Of a stretch of 64,000 nt of DNA, positions 34,089-44,016 are shown one piece after another. Below the pieces are notes generated by a model, which searched no databases, was not told the origin of the DNA, and worked only from the letters and a program-made list of their open reading frames with translations. Position numbers and translations under genes: made by a program. Numbering within the stretch: position 1 is the stretch's first letter; every line of letters begins with the position of its first letter. This stretch comes from Methanobacterium petrolearium (GTDB taxonomy: Archaea; Methanobacteriota; Methanobacteria; Methanobacteriales; Methanobacteriaceae), in NCBI RefSeq assembly GCF_017873625.1, contig NZ_JAGGKL010000001.1, forward strand, positions 25,001 to 89,000, written 5' to 3'.

Positions 34089-35067
34089 AACAGAGGCTTA
34101 TTATGGGCTTTACTGATAGAATGGAAAAGAAAATAGAGGAAATGGATGAGAAACGTCAGCAGGATATGGGGAACCTGTTTAATTATTTGAGTGATCTTGA
34201 TATTGTGGGGTTAGATGGTATTCTTTCTGAAATTAAAGAAATCAGAGATTCGGGTTTTTATAAAAAGCTCATTGAGGCTTCAAATAATAATAAATATGAA
34301 GAAAATGTTGATTTTTTAGGAGATCTGCCAAAACACAGAATAGAAATCTTAGCATATGATAACCTAAAAAAAGGAGGACTATTAACCACTATTTTCACCA
34401 AATCAATAATCACAGTCCAAGACACTCTCACCTTGTATTCTTTCATTGAAACAACATATTATCTGCATAAAAATCCATTAGAAAAAGAAGATCTCTTGAA
34501 CATTTATTTTAGCGGACTAGATGAACGTATAATTTTTGCTCTAGAAAATTTTGACCAAGTTAAACTTGAAGATCTACCAGAACCAACTCCAGAATACATT
34601 AAATCACTCGGCAAAACCTATTGGGCTGAAAAAGAACTCTATAAAAAACTAAACGAGTTAATGTTTGAAGTCATGGATTTTAGTTTGAATTATCCCGGCG
34701 TTAAATATTCTTATTCCAAATATAGATCTACAGAGGATCTTTTTATTCAATTTTTGGCTGCTTGTAATGCTGTGAATAATGGCCGTTTGGGTATTGGAGT
34801 TAATGATACTATTGTGGCTTATAAAACTTTTCTAAAGTTGATTAAAACAGATGTCACAAAATACAAAGCCATCCCTAAACGCATAATCGGTTTAGAAGAT
34901 CATGGAGCCTATCTGGTTTGTAAAAAATGCGGAACCTATTATCAGATCCCCGAAGGTGAATCTGCAGACGATTATTCCAATGAATGCGAATGCGGAGGCA
35001 AATTAAAATACCTGGGCTCACCGCACAACTAAAAACCCTAAATCCATCCTACTCATGGCCCGGGACA
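33350..35067 (+). repeat. Second copy of the tip-partner-junction block (first copy 25316-27049)
   Basis: The block at 33350-35067 matches 25316-27049 in order: linker, tip, partner gene and the junction CACAACTAAAAACCCTAAAT leading into an Ig fragment. Long near-identical stretches alternate with short divergent ones, so the copies are not a simple recent duplication. Confidence 0.8.
34103..35032 (+). CDS. Cassette D partner protein (zinc-ribbon)
   Basis: 309 residues, ATG after AGAGG. It is a mosaic relative of the cassette A partner. The first 70 residues differ widely ([20 protein letters not shown] versus [19 protein letters not shown]). From '[19 protein letters not shown]' it is almost the same, with a second variable patch ([17 protein letters not shown]). 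The 3' end, including the zinc ribbon ([15 protein letters not shown]), appears identical at the DNA level over more than 300 bases. This pattern suggests duplication followed by gene conversion. Confidence 0.75.
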   Translation: MGFTDRMEKKIEEMDEKRQQDMGNLFNYLSDLDIVGLDGILSEIKEIRDSGFYKKLIEASNNNKYEENVDFLGDLPKHRIEILAYDNLKKGGLLTTIFTKSIITVQDTLTLYSFIETTYYLHKNPLEKEDLLNIYFSGLDERIIFALENFDQVKLEDLPEPTPEYIKSLGKTYWAEKELYKKLNELMFEVMDFSLNYPGVKYSYSKYRSTEDLFIQFLAACNAVNNGRLGIGVNDTIVAYKTFLKLIKTDVTKYKAIPKRIIGLEDHGAYLVCKKCGTYYQIPEGESADDYSNECECGGKLKYLGSPHN

Positions 35068-35366
35068 TGGTCGGTAACACCAACCACACACCACTCACAT
35101 TCACAGTAGACAACACTCCCCCCATAATCAACCCTGAAATCAACCCAGAAGCAGCTAAACCTGGAGAAACAATAAACATAACCGTCCATGCCTCCCCTGA
35201 CACGCAGAGTGTAGTGGTCATCATAGGCACACAAAGAATCAACCTCACCTTCACCAACGGAACCGGAATTTGGACCACCAATTACACCATACCACCAGAT
35301 AGCACATTCGACATCCACACCATACGAATAGAAGGAACCATCAATGCAAGAAATGTTTGGATTTGA
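35040..35366 (+). pseudogene. Terminal Ig repeat stub of the array
   Basis: The stub begins with the same junction sequence that follows the cassette A partner and covers the end of Ig unit 5 and most of unit 6. It then breaks off after 'IRIEGTINARNVWI' and a stop. No linker, tip or partner follows. It also has a two-codon insertion (TNGTGIWTT versus TNGIWTT). It marks the right end of the array. Confidence 0.75.
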
Positions 35367-35451
35367 ATAGATAAAAGATAATTTAAGAAATCCCCCTAAA
35401 TTGATAATATGGAATATAACTAATTTAAACTTAATTAAGGACTTTTAAACT

Positions 35452-36462
35452 TCAGGTATGTAATTTAAAAATGAAATAACATGGTTGGAGATTTAAATAC
35501 TGCGTTTTAACCAGTTCAATAGGTGTTCCTTTGGGAAATCCTGCCAAATACGTGTTGAATGTTTTTTCTGAATTTCCACAGGAAAAAACATGTACCCATA
35601 ATACTGCAGTACTTCTATTTCCTAAACATTCACCTATCATGTCATTGACCAGAATCGGCGAGTTACTGAAAAAATGAGTATCGTCTGTGGTGTTTTCCGG
35701 GCAATCAATTATCCAACAAGCAGATGAATCTGATATTTCAGCCGGATCAGTCATCACATAAAAATCAGTTGAATTCAGCATACTTTGAGTGATTCTAAAC
35801 GGGTAACAAATCCATCCTGGTTTTTTATTTGGATAATCCACATTCAGATGATCTGATTTTCCCTCAATACCATGATGGGGGCATTGATATTCATAGCTAT
35901 TCTCTGGTAAACTGGAATTGTATTTCATAGTATCAATGAACACCACGGTGGTGGTGTTGAAAAAATTGCAAAGAACAGACCTGTTTACAACTATCACATC
36001 TGTAGAAGAGGACGAGTTTAGTTTTCCCATGGTAACCGGTTCCAGAGATTGATCCATAGGAGCGATGGTCAAACTTGAGTTACAATAGGGAGGGATTACT
36101 CTTCCCCTCATTAATTCATCATAATTTTCTTTAAGACAGTTGATTTTTCTAACACTCAGAATGTTGGGGCGAACTTTCATAGTCACCGGATCAACCTCAG
36201 CCAATCCTGGTGTTACCCCACAAAAATCCCCTGACTCTTCCCAATTTTCTGGTGATCCCGGATTTTTAATTAACATATCTGCGGCACCTATGGTTATCCT
36301 CTCCAAAAAATTGGCATAAGAAGAATCTTGAATCTTCCAGCCAGCAATATCCATGGCATCAGCTGATAGTCCCAACAACACAGTTATTATAATCAAAGCC
36401 AGCATTAAATCCATAGAAAATACCATTCCACTGTTTTCTTCTTTAATTTGATAACTTAACAT
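35452..36462 (-). CDS. Secreted or membrane protein with pilin-like N-terminus
   Basis: 336 residues. A short charged N-terminus (MLSYQIKEENSG) is followed by a hydrophobic helix (about 15-35, 'FSMDLMLALIIITVLLGLS'), as in archaeal pilin-like or TadE-like proteins. The rest is extracellular-type sequence with about ten cysteines and many N-x-S/T sequons. It lies 21 bases after the next gene and likely forms a two-gene operon with it. No specific family is recognised. Confidence 0.68.
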   Translation of the reverse strand: MLSYQIKEENSGMVFSMDLMLALIIITVLLGLSADAMDIAGWKIQDSSYANFLERITIGAADMLIKNPGSPENWEESGDFCGVTPGLAEVDPVTMKVRPNILSVRKINCLKENYDELMRGRVIPPYCNSSLTIAPMDQSLEPVTMGKLNSSSSTDVIVVNRSVLCNFFNTTTVVFIDTMKYNSSLPENSYEYQCPHHGIEGKSDHLNVDYPNKKPGWICYPFRITQSMLNSTDFYVMTDPAEISDSSACWIIDCPENTTDDTHFFSNSPILVNDMIGECLGNRSTAVLWVHVFSCGNSEKTFNTYLAGFPKGTPIELVKTQYLNLQPCYFIFKLHT

Positions 36463-36483
36463 ACCATCACTGAAATAGAATTA

Positions 36484-37524
36484 CTAATCATCAAATAGGG
36501 GCAACCCATACTTTTTACGGTGGGAATCATCCAAATAAAGGTAAAAATAGTGGGTTCCATTGTTGAAATACACGAGTACGTGCCCAGGATATGTTCCATG
36601 ACCTGTATCATCAAAAATCACATGATCCGGAGCACTAGTAGCAGTTGCAGAGGAATTATTTGATGAAGATAGGTTAACTGATGGTGCAGGTACAATGAAG
36701 GTTTCCATACCATAGTGTGGACATACACCCTTCCCCTCCAGCCTGCAGAGAAAACAGGCCCCATCACTACTTTCATGATAAAAACCGTTATCTAAGCAAT
36801 TTTTGAGGTTCATAAGATCTTGAGAACTTCCATGAAGATCATAAGGATCATATGGGCATTTTTTTATGTATAATGGTGATGTGGCGTTTTCATAAGCTTC
36901 TGAATTGGTAATCCCCCTTGATTTGAGATAATTAGACAAACTATGACCATATATTATTTTATCTTCCCCGATAGTTGCACCCCCATGTTCCCTGCACTTA
37001 ACAAAGGGTAAAGGATCCATAATTGGAAAAGAATCGTTGATAAGAGAAATATTTTGAGTCAAATTCTCTTGATGTTTAAGTTCACCTTTTTCTACCTTAA
37101 TTTTCGATTTAACCTCTATCTGAAAGGGATCTTGACTATTATCCACGTACACTACATCGCAATTAGCCTTAATACCCAAATAATTATATCTTGAACACCA
37201 AATATCCATCCGTCTCTGCATTTCATCCCTAATCGTCTTTCTACTATCTGAAAGAGGAACTCCGCTTTTAATTACCCCTTCAGTTTTATCTTTTACCACT
37301 TCTCTTCCTATTTGAGGCATATTTGTTTCCAGATCTTTTGTTACACCCAAGACATCTTCTGACGTTAGAACGGATTGTTGAACATCTGCTTGGCCAACTG
37401 CCATATTAATAAATACCAATACCATTAGAACCGCCGGTAAGATAAGCAAAAATGAAGTTAAGCTCATTACGTAACCTTTATCATTCATTATTTTTTTCCT
37501 GACATTTTTTTTGTTGGAGATCAC
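36484..37524 (-). CDS. Secreted or membrane protein with pilin-like N-terminus
   Basis: Up to 346 residues from a GTG at 37524; an ATG at codon 13 (MNDKGYVMSLTSF) after AGGAAAAA is an attractive alternative. A basic start and one hydrophobic helix ('LTSFLLILPAVLMVLVFINM') precede an extracellular part with cysteine pairs (CFLCRLEGKGVC) and Ser/Asn-rich sequence. The organisation is the same as the downstream gene, so the pair may form a surface filament or complex. This is inference. Confidence 0.68.
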   Translation of the reverse strand: MISNKKNVRKKIMNDKGYVMSLTSFLLILPAVLMVLVFINMAVGQADVQQSVLTSEDVLGVTKDLETNMPQIGREVVKDKTEGVIKSGVPLSDSRKTIRDEMQRRMDIWCSRYNYLGIKANCDVVYVDNSQDPFQIEVKSKIKVEKGELKHQENLTQNISLINDSFPIMDPLPFVKCREHGGATIGEDKIIYGHSLSNYLKSRGITNSEAYENATSPLYIKKCPYDPYDLHGSSQDLMNLKNCLDNGFYHESSDGACFLCRLEGKGVCPHYGMETFIVPAPSVNLSSSNNSSATATSAPDHVIFDDTGHGTYPGHVLVYFNNGTHYFYLYLDDSHRKKYGLPLFDD

Positions 37525-37818
37525 AGCCTGAGTACAAATTAATATTTGTTATAATAATAGTATTAATTAATATTAATTAATAAAAATGTAATACAATATA
37601 AAGTTATTCCAAAAACAAAAAAATATATTAATCACTCGAATATAACTCCAGCCAAGGTGCATCAAAAATTTGTATCTATTCACTGCATCATCATAAAACA
37701 TTAAAACATCAGGATTTATATAAAAGGGATTACACGATTATTATAACTAAAATCTAAAAATATACTGATTAAATTTTTTGTTAAATTACAATTAAATCAA
37801 AGATTAGCGAGGTATAAA

Positions 37819-38217
37819 ATGAAAGATATCGTAAGAGGTTGGCGTCATATTCCACAACGTTATAATCTCATTGGATCGAAGTGTTTACAGTGCGGTGAAG
37901 TGTTTTTCCCCATGAGAGTCATCTGCCCAAAATGCAGACGAAAGGGCAAATTAGAAGATATAAAGTTCAGTGGTAATGGTAAAATCCACAGTTACTCAGT
38001 TATACACACACCAACTGATGAATTTAAGAACATATCTCCCTATGCTGTTGCAATCATTGAACTTGAAGAAGGAGCAAAAATTACAAGCCAAATTGTGGAC
38101 TGTAACATCGATGATGTTGAGATAGGCCAGGATGTGGAGTTAGTATTCAGGAAAATTAGAGCAGAAGGCGATGAAGGAGTTATATCATATGGCTACAAAT
38201 TCAAACTCAAACAGTAA
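37819..38217 (+). CDS. DUF35 zinc-ribbon/OB-fold protein
   Basis: 132 residues. An N-terminal zinc ribbon (CLQCGEVFFPMRVICPKCRR) is followed by an OB fold ('GNGKIHSYSVIHTPTDEF'). In archaea such proteins bridge acetoacetyl-CoA thiolase and HMG-CoA synthase to channel intermediates into the mevalonate pathway. Those partner genes are not in this window, though a UbiD of the same pathway lies at 41 kb. GAGGTATAAA precedes the ATG. The 3' end overlaps cfbA. Confidence 0.85.
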   Translation: MKDIVRGWRHIPQRYNLIGSKCLQCGEVFFPMRVICPKCRRKGKLEDIKFSGNGKIHSYSVIHTPTDEFKNISPYAVAIIELEEGAKITSQIVDCNIDDVEIGQDVELVFRKIRAEGDEGVISYGYKFKLKQ

Positions 38218-38644
38218 GATAGGTGTGCTGTTAGTGGGCCACGGAAGCAGGTTACCCTATAGTAAAGAAGTCATAAGCCAGTTAGCAGATCTTTACAGTC
38301 AAAAATCAGAATATCCTGTGGAAGTAGGTTTTATGGAGATGAGTAAACCATCCATCCCAACATCCCTTAATAAATTAGCCGAGAAGGGTGTGGAAAAGAT
38401 TGTAGTAACTCCAGTATTCCTAGCACATGGAGTGCATACCACTAAAGACATTCCAGGTATTCTAGGATTGAACAATGGAGATGACACCCATGGGCATGGG
38501 CATGGGCACGAACATGGGCATAGCCACAAACACGACGAAAACGAAGAGATCGATTTCAATGGGGAGATAATCTACACTGAACCTTTAGGTCCAGACCCTA
38601 AAATCGTTGACATAATAAAGGAAAGGATTGATGGTGCTCTTTAA
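38189..38644 (+). CDS. cfbA: Sirohydrochlorin chelatase CfbA/CbiX-S
   Basis: 151 residues from the ATG at 38189, with GGAGTT upstream. 'VLLVGHGSRLPYSKEVI' has the active-site His, and 'VVTPVFLAHGVHTTKDIP' the second. A His-rich loop (about 99-115, HGHGHGHEHGHSHKH) may store or deliver metal. The homodimeric short form inserts Ni2+ into sirohydrochlorin for coenzyme F430 and can insert Co2+ for cobamides. The start lies inside the DUF35 gene, so translation is coupled. Confidence 0.92.
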   Translation: MATNSNSNSKIGVLLVGHGSRLPYSKEVISQLADLYSQKSEYPVEVGFMEMSKPSIPTSLNKLAEKGVEKIVVTPVFLAHGVHTTKDIPGILGLNNGDDTHGHGHGHEHGHSHKHDENEEIDFNGEIIYTEPLGPDPKIVDIIKERIDGAL

Positions 38645-38649
38645 AGATA

Positions 38650-39735
<1,086 letters not shown>

Positions 39736-39886
39736 TTATGTAATTATAATCTAATCATCCTGATTGTAAATTTTTTTTAATTAGGACCTTTATTATTCAG
39801 GTTCATTGAATTGTTTAATTTAGTAAAAAGTTTGATTTGGCAAAGGACATTTCACTGTATTGGAAATGGAAAACTGGGGGTTTTTT

Positions 39887-40891
39887 ATGAAAAAGGAAGC
39901 TATTCTCTATGAAAAGTTAGATGGGGTTTTAAACTGCCAGATTTGCAACCGTCGCTGTATTGTTTCCAATGGTAAGACTGGTTTTTGTGGTATGCGACGA
40001 AATGAAGAGGGGGTAATGTACACTCTTAACTATGCTGCTGCTTCCTCAGTGGCTGTAGATCCAATTGAAAAGAAACCTCTTTTCCATTTTTATCCAGGTA
40101 GTCTTTCATTAAGTTTGGGAAGTGTTGGTTGCAATTTCCGTTGTCCCTACTGCCAGAATTGGACCATATCACAGGCAGATCTGGAGAAAATAGGAACCAG
40201 AGATATCCCTCCTGAGGAGGCTATGAAGATGGCTCAGGATAATCTCTGCCAGTCCATCTCCTGGACCTATAACGAACCAACCATGTGGTTTGAATACACC
40301 TATGACTCGGCTAAACTCGCCCAAAAGGACAATTTAAAGACCGTTTATGTAACTAATGGGTACATGAGTGAAGAATCCCTGGATCTCATCAGCCCATATC
40401 TGGATGCGGCCAATGTTGATCTGAAGGGAATGTCAGATAAGTTCTACCAGGAACTGTGCCAGGCCCGGTTGGAACCTGTGCTGGAAAACATCCGGACCAT
40501 GCATGATAATGGCATCCATATTGAAATCACCAATCTGGTGATACCCGGATACAATGATTCAGAAGAGGATCTCAATGCACTGGTAAAATTCATAGCTGAT
40601 GTAGGTGTGGAGATCCCTCTACACTTCACACGCTTCTATCCCCATTACCATATGAAACAGGTGCCTCCAACTCCAGTGGCCACCCTGGAGAAAGCTCAAA
40701 AAATGGCTATGGACGCTGGGATTAAATATGTGTATGTGGGGAATGTTCCCGGCAGTGATGGTGAGAATACAAGGTGTCCTGAATGCCAAGAACTGCTCAT
40801 AAACAGAGATGGTTTCAGTATCAGAGCCAACAATCTGAAAAAAGATAAAAAATGCCCTATTTGTGGAGAGAAGATTGATATTGTGGTTTAA
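39887..40891 (+). CDS. Radical SAM protein, AmmeMemoRadiSam family (AmrS-like)
   Basis: 334 residues from the ATG at 39887 (GGGGG just upstream; an ATG at 39860 is possible). A zinc-type N-terminus (CQICNRRCIVSNGKTGFCG) precedes the radical SAM cluster motif in 'GCNFRCPYCQNWTIS' (CxxxCxxC). 'SWTYNEPTMWFEY' and 'TNGYMSEESLDL' resemble pyruvate formate-lyase activases. It ends with two CxxC pairs. The family is found with AMMECR1 and Memo proteins; the reaction is unknown. Confidence 0.88.
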   Translation: MKKEAILYEKLDGVLNCQICNRRCIVSNGKTGFCGMRRNEEGVMYTLNYAAASSVAVDPIEKKPLFHFYPGSLSLSLGSVGCNFRCPYCQNWTISQADLEKIGTRDIPPEEAMKMAQDNLCQSISWTYNEPTMWFEYTYDSAKLAQKDNLKTVYVTNGYMSEESLDLISPYLDAANVDLKGMSDKFYQELCQARLEPVLENIRTMHDNGIHIEITNLVIPGYNDSEEDLNALVKFIADVGVEIPLHFTRFYPHYHMKQVPPTPVATLEKAQKMAMDAGIKYVYVGNVPGSDGENTRCPECQELLINRDGFSIRANNLKKDKKCPICGEKIDIVV

Positions 40892-41025
40892 TTTTGAATT
40901 TAAGAAATTTTAAACGTTTAAAAAAAAAAATTCTAAAAAAAGTAAAATCTGAAAATTATAAAAATAAAATAAAATAAGAAATAGAAGAGAATAGGGGTTT
41001 TATCTAAGTTAAATGCTCAAAAAAT

Positions 41026-42309
41026 CTAATCAGAGAAACTAACCCTTTCAAACTTCTCTAACTTGTCCAATGGTTTGGTTGCATCCACCCCTACTTTAGT
41101 GGTGGTGCCATCAGGCTTGGCACAGGGGTCCAAGGATGATCCACGGGCACCTGGGACTATGAGTATGTCTTCATCACCTTTCACCCTGGTGGCAATGGCG
41201 TATTCAATATCTTCAGCATCGAAGATGTCCACATCTTCATCCACTACCACACAGTGTTTAAGTGAGGGATGAGCGGCCAGAGCCGCCATTATAACGTTTT
41301 TACCATCACCCTGAGTCTGTTTCTGTATGGATACCGCAGCATGTAACCAGCAACAGCCCCCTTCTGTAAGGGCAACGTTTTTCACTGTGGGTACTGTGTT
41401 TTGAACTGCGTTAAATATTCTTGGTTCCTGGGGAAGGCCCTGCAGGAGTTTGTGCTCGAAACCAGCAGGCATTATTGCATGATAAATTGAATCATGACGG
41501 TAATGCATTTTATCCAGTTCAATTACCGGTTCTTGACGTACCACATCGTAAGTATCGGTGAGGTCCACAAATGGGCCTTCTTCAGCCCTTTCATGAGGTA
41601 ACATACGCCCTTCCAGGAGTATTTCGCATTCAGGAACCTTCAAATCCACCGTTTCGCAGTTTATGAGTTTCATTTTTCCCTGGTGGAAATGGTTGGCCAC
41701 TTCCAGTTCATCCACGTTAATGGGCACCGAAGTGGTGGTAGCCAGCAGAGTAGCTGGATGCATTCCTATGGCAATGGCCAGTTCCAGTGGTTCATCCAAT
41801 TCTTCAGCACGTTTATGATAGGTATAAAGGTGACGAGGGACTATTCGAGCCGTAAGTCGGTCTTTTCCCAGTAAAAGCATACGGTGAATGGATGCATTGC
41901 GAATTCCAGTTTCTGGGTCCTTGGCAATGATCACCCCTGAAGTGATATAGGGACCCCCATCACGTTGGTAATAGGTCAGAACAGGTACTTCGGTGAGATC
42001 TGCTGACTTAGACACGCCGAAACAGTCCCTCACATCTACATAATCATTTATGGGCTGAGGATTGTTGGTTGCATCCATTATTTTTTGGGTGATTCCTGCC
42101 ACATCGGTGTTTAAAGCCCTTGCGATCTTTTCACGGGTGTTGCAGATCCCGGACACCACCTTCATATCTGATTCTTTTACATTTCCCATGATGAGAGTGT
42201 CTTTAGGGTATTTTCTCAAAAATTCAGCGGCTTCAAGATTGGTTGAAACCTCATCTTCAATTTCAATAACATTAAAATCTTTTTTAAGGATTTCTAAAAA
42301 TTTCTGCAT
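41026..42309 (-). CDS. UbiD-family prFMN decarboxylase, probable anhydromevalonate phosphate decarboxylase
   Basis: 427 residues, full UbiD length. '[19 protein letters not shown]', '[19 protein letters not shown]', '[20 protein letters not shown]' and C-terminal '[12 protein letters not shown]' are UbiD signatures, with the conserved Glu/Arg residues of the prFMN pocket. In archaea a UbiD relative decarboxylates trans-anhydromevalonate 5-phosphate in the modified mevalonate pathway, and the single UbiD-like genes of methanogens usually serve this role; that assignment is inferred. GGTGATTTT precedes the ATG. Confidence 0.87.
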   Translation of the reverse strand: MQKFLEILKKDFNVIEIEDEVSTNLEAAEFLRKYPKDTLIMGNVKESDMKVVSGICNTREKIARALNTDVAGITQKIMDATNNPQPINDYVDVRDCFGVSKSADLTEVPVLTYYQRDGGPYITSGVIIAKDPETGIRNASIHRMLLLGKDRLTARIVPRHLYTYHKRAEELDEPLELAIAIGMHPATLLATTTSVPINVDELEVANHFHQGKMKLINCETVDLKVPECEILLEGRMLPHERAEEGPFVDLTDTYDVVRQEPVIELDKMHYRHDSIYHAIMPAGFEHKLLQGLPQEPRIFNAVQNTVPTVKNVALTEGGCCWLHAAVSIQKQTQGDGKNVIMAALAAHPSLKHCVVVDEDVDIFDAEDIEYAIATRVKGDEDILIVPGARGSSLDPCAKPDGTTTKVGVDATKPLDKLEKFERVSFSD

Positions 42310-42334
42310 AAAATCACCAACAATTCATCTGATA

Positions 42335-42454
42335 CTATATTATAACAAACGTTAATAGGAGTACTGCAAATATTAAGAACCATATTAAATTTCCAGGACA
42401 CCAAAATCTGCTTGTAGAACAGGTTTTTGGTATTTTTTTCATCTTTTTTTCCAT
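42335..42454 (-). CDS. Small membrane protein, 39 residues
   Basis: Reverse-strand ORF starting MEKKMKKIPKTCST, with a C-terminal hydrophobic helix (about 23-39, 'NLIWFLIFAVLLLTFVII'). A basic N-terminus and a tail helix are typical of small membrane proteins. It ends 25 bases before the UbiD start and could share its transcript. There is no strong ribosome site, so this is tentative. Confidence 0.35.
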   Translation of the reverse strand: MEKKMKKIPKTCSTSRFWCPGNLIWFLIFAVLLLTFVII

Positions 42455-42670
42455 TGTAATTCACATATCATTATTATGGCTCATTTTATGAATATATTTA
42501 ACGTATATAAATTCTCGTGAATAAACTAGATATTCCCAAAAAATGATTCAGGCCAGGCAATATAGCCAAACAAACATTCAATAAAAACATTTTTTATTTA
42601 TAACGTTATGCCAAATATTTTATAAATAAACTATTAAAACAACTTATCTATAAAACCACAACAAAAGAAC

Positions 42671-42749
42671 ATTTTAAATAAACTTATTTAATTTTAAATA
42701 AACTTATTTAATTTTAAATAAACTTATTTAATTTTAAATAAACTTATTA
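42671..42749. repeat. 20-base tandem repeat, almost four copies
   Basis: The unit ATTTTAAATAAACTTATTTA is repeated perfectly at 42671, 42691 and 42711, with 19 bases of a fourth copy at 42731. It lies directly downstream of the purE stop (42756, minus strand), between purE and the small membrane ORF. It is AT-only apart from one C per unit. Confidence 0.95.
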
Positions 42750-42755
42750 TGATAT

Positions 42756-43820
42756 TTACCGTTTACAGTTAATATTCCCCTTAAACCTTAAAAGATCATT
42801 TTTAATCAGTTCATCACCAATACTTAACATTTCAGCGGCGAGTATGGCTGCGTTCCCACCTGAATCTACACCCACAGTTGCCACCGGCACTCCAGGAGGC
42901 ATGTTCACCATGGAAAGTAGTGCATCTATTCCTTCCATCCTTATTGCACATGGCACTCCAATGACTGGTTTTTCTGTGTAGGCCACTACTGCTCCTGTTA
43001 CGTGGGCAGACAGGCCAGATATGGCAATGAATATTTTGGCATCTTTATTTCTTTTAAGGAAACTCGCAAATTTTTCCGGAGATCTGACTGGTGATACCAC
43101 TGTAGAGTCGTGGGTAATGTTTAGTTTATCTAAGAACATAGTTGTCTTTTTAGCCACTTTGATATCGCTGTAACTCCCTGAAATCACCGCTACCTGTGGT
43201 GGGTGGGGATTATCTACTAGTTCTCCAGGATGAGTTGTGGTTTGAGTTTTATCCTTAGAACCTGCATTTTTAGTTTCTCTGGCTTTGGTTTCATCATATG
43301 AATCCTGGCTGATTTTGCTGTAATATTTTCCTTTTAACATTGGGGAAAGGTTTGCTTCATCTATAGAAATTTTAGAATAAAAATCGTGCCTGAAGACGGA
43401 TAGCCTTTTTCTCACGTCCCTATTCTGGATTCCTATAATTTGAGCCGCCAGTATTGCAGCGTTTTCCCCCCTATCAATCCCTACAGTCGCTACTGGTGCG
43501 CCTAATGGCATCTGCACTGATGCAAAAAGTGCATCCAACCCTGCCACTTTAACTTCCACTGGCACTCCAACCACAGGTTTATGGGTGATTCCGGCTATGA
43601 TACCAGGTAGGTGTGCTGATAGTCCTGCTATGCCTATGAAAACATCGACTCCGTTTTGGGTTGCAGTTTTTACTATTTTTTTAACTTTTTCGTGGGTTCG
43701 GTGGGCTGAAGCCACTCTCAAATCATAATATATTTCCAGTTTTTCCAGTATGCCAATGGCTTTTTCGGCAATTTTAAAATCAGAAGCACTGCCCAGTATG
43801 ATCATAACCTTTGGTTCCAT
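42756..43820 (-). CDS. purE: Tandem PurE protein (AIR carboxylase), second domain degenerate
   Basis: 354 residues from the ATG at 43820 (GGAG six bases upstream). Domain 1 (1-145) has 'ILGSASDFKIAEKA', 'VASAHRTHEKV', 'GIAGLSAHLPG' and 'MPLGAPVATVGIDRGENAA', a complete PurE site. A 60-residue polar linker leads to domain 2 (about 210-345), which keeps 'GSYSDIKVAKK' and 'AISGLSAHVTG'. Domain 2 reads VVSPVRSPEK where domain 1 has VASAHRTHEK, so the catalytic His is lost. PurE acts in purine synthesis at the AIR to CAIR step. Tandem PurE proteins are known in Methanobacteriales. Confidence 0.92.
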   Translation of the reverse strand: MEPKVMIILGSASDFKIAEKAIGILEKLEIYYDLRVASAHRTHEKVKKIVKTATQNGVDVFIGIAGLSAHLPGIIAGITHKPVVGVPVEVKVAGLDALFASVQMPLGAPVATVGIDRGENAAILAAQIIGIQNRDVRKRLSVFRHDFYSKISIDEANLSPMLKGKYYSKISQDSYDETKARETKNAGSKDKTQTTTHPGELVDNPHPPQVAVISGSYSDIKVAKKTTMFLDKLNITHDSTVVSPVRSPEKFASFLKRNKDAKIFIAISGLSAHVTGAVVAYTEKPVIGVPCAIRMEGIDALLSMVNMPPGVPVATVGVDSGGNAAILAAEMLSIGDELIKNDLLRFKGNINCKR

Positions 43821-44016
43821 GATAAACTCCACTTTCTAATGAGTATTGTAATATAATTTTAATCTGGCTGTAAACCATTACACATAAAATGTTTTATGCC
43901 CAAAACTGATAATATACTTTTGTAAATAAACCATTTAAAAAAATCAGAATTCTGATAACATCTTTTATAAGTCAGTATAGTTAACATGTAAGGTAAGAAT
44001 TAGAGGTGTAATTTAA

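Noticed and set aside
23857..35318. Many long open frames on the minus strand across the Ig repeats and linkers
   Set aside because: They are repetitive mirror readings of the Thr/Asn/Pro-rich coding strand, recur with each repeat copy, and lack ribosome sites. They carry no recognisable domains.
20084..35366. The repeated region as a transposon, prophage or CRISPR array
   Set aside because: No transposase, integrase, terminal inverted repeats, phage genes or regularly spaced short repeats are seen. The repeats are coding and follow the domain structure of the surface protein.
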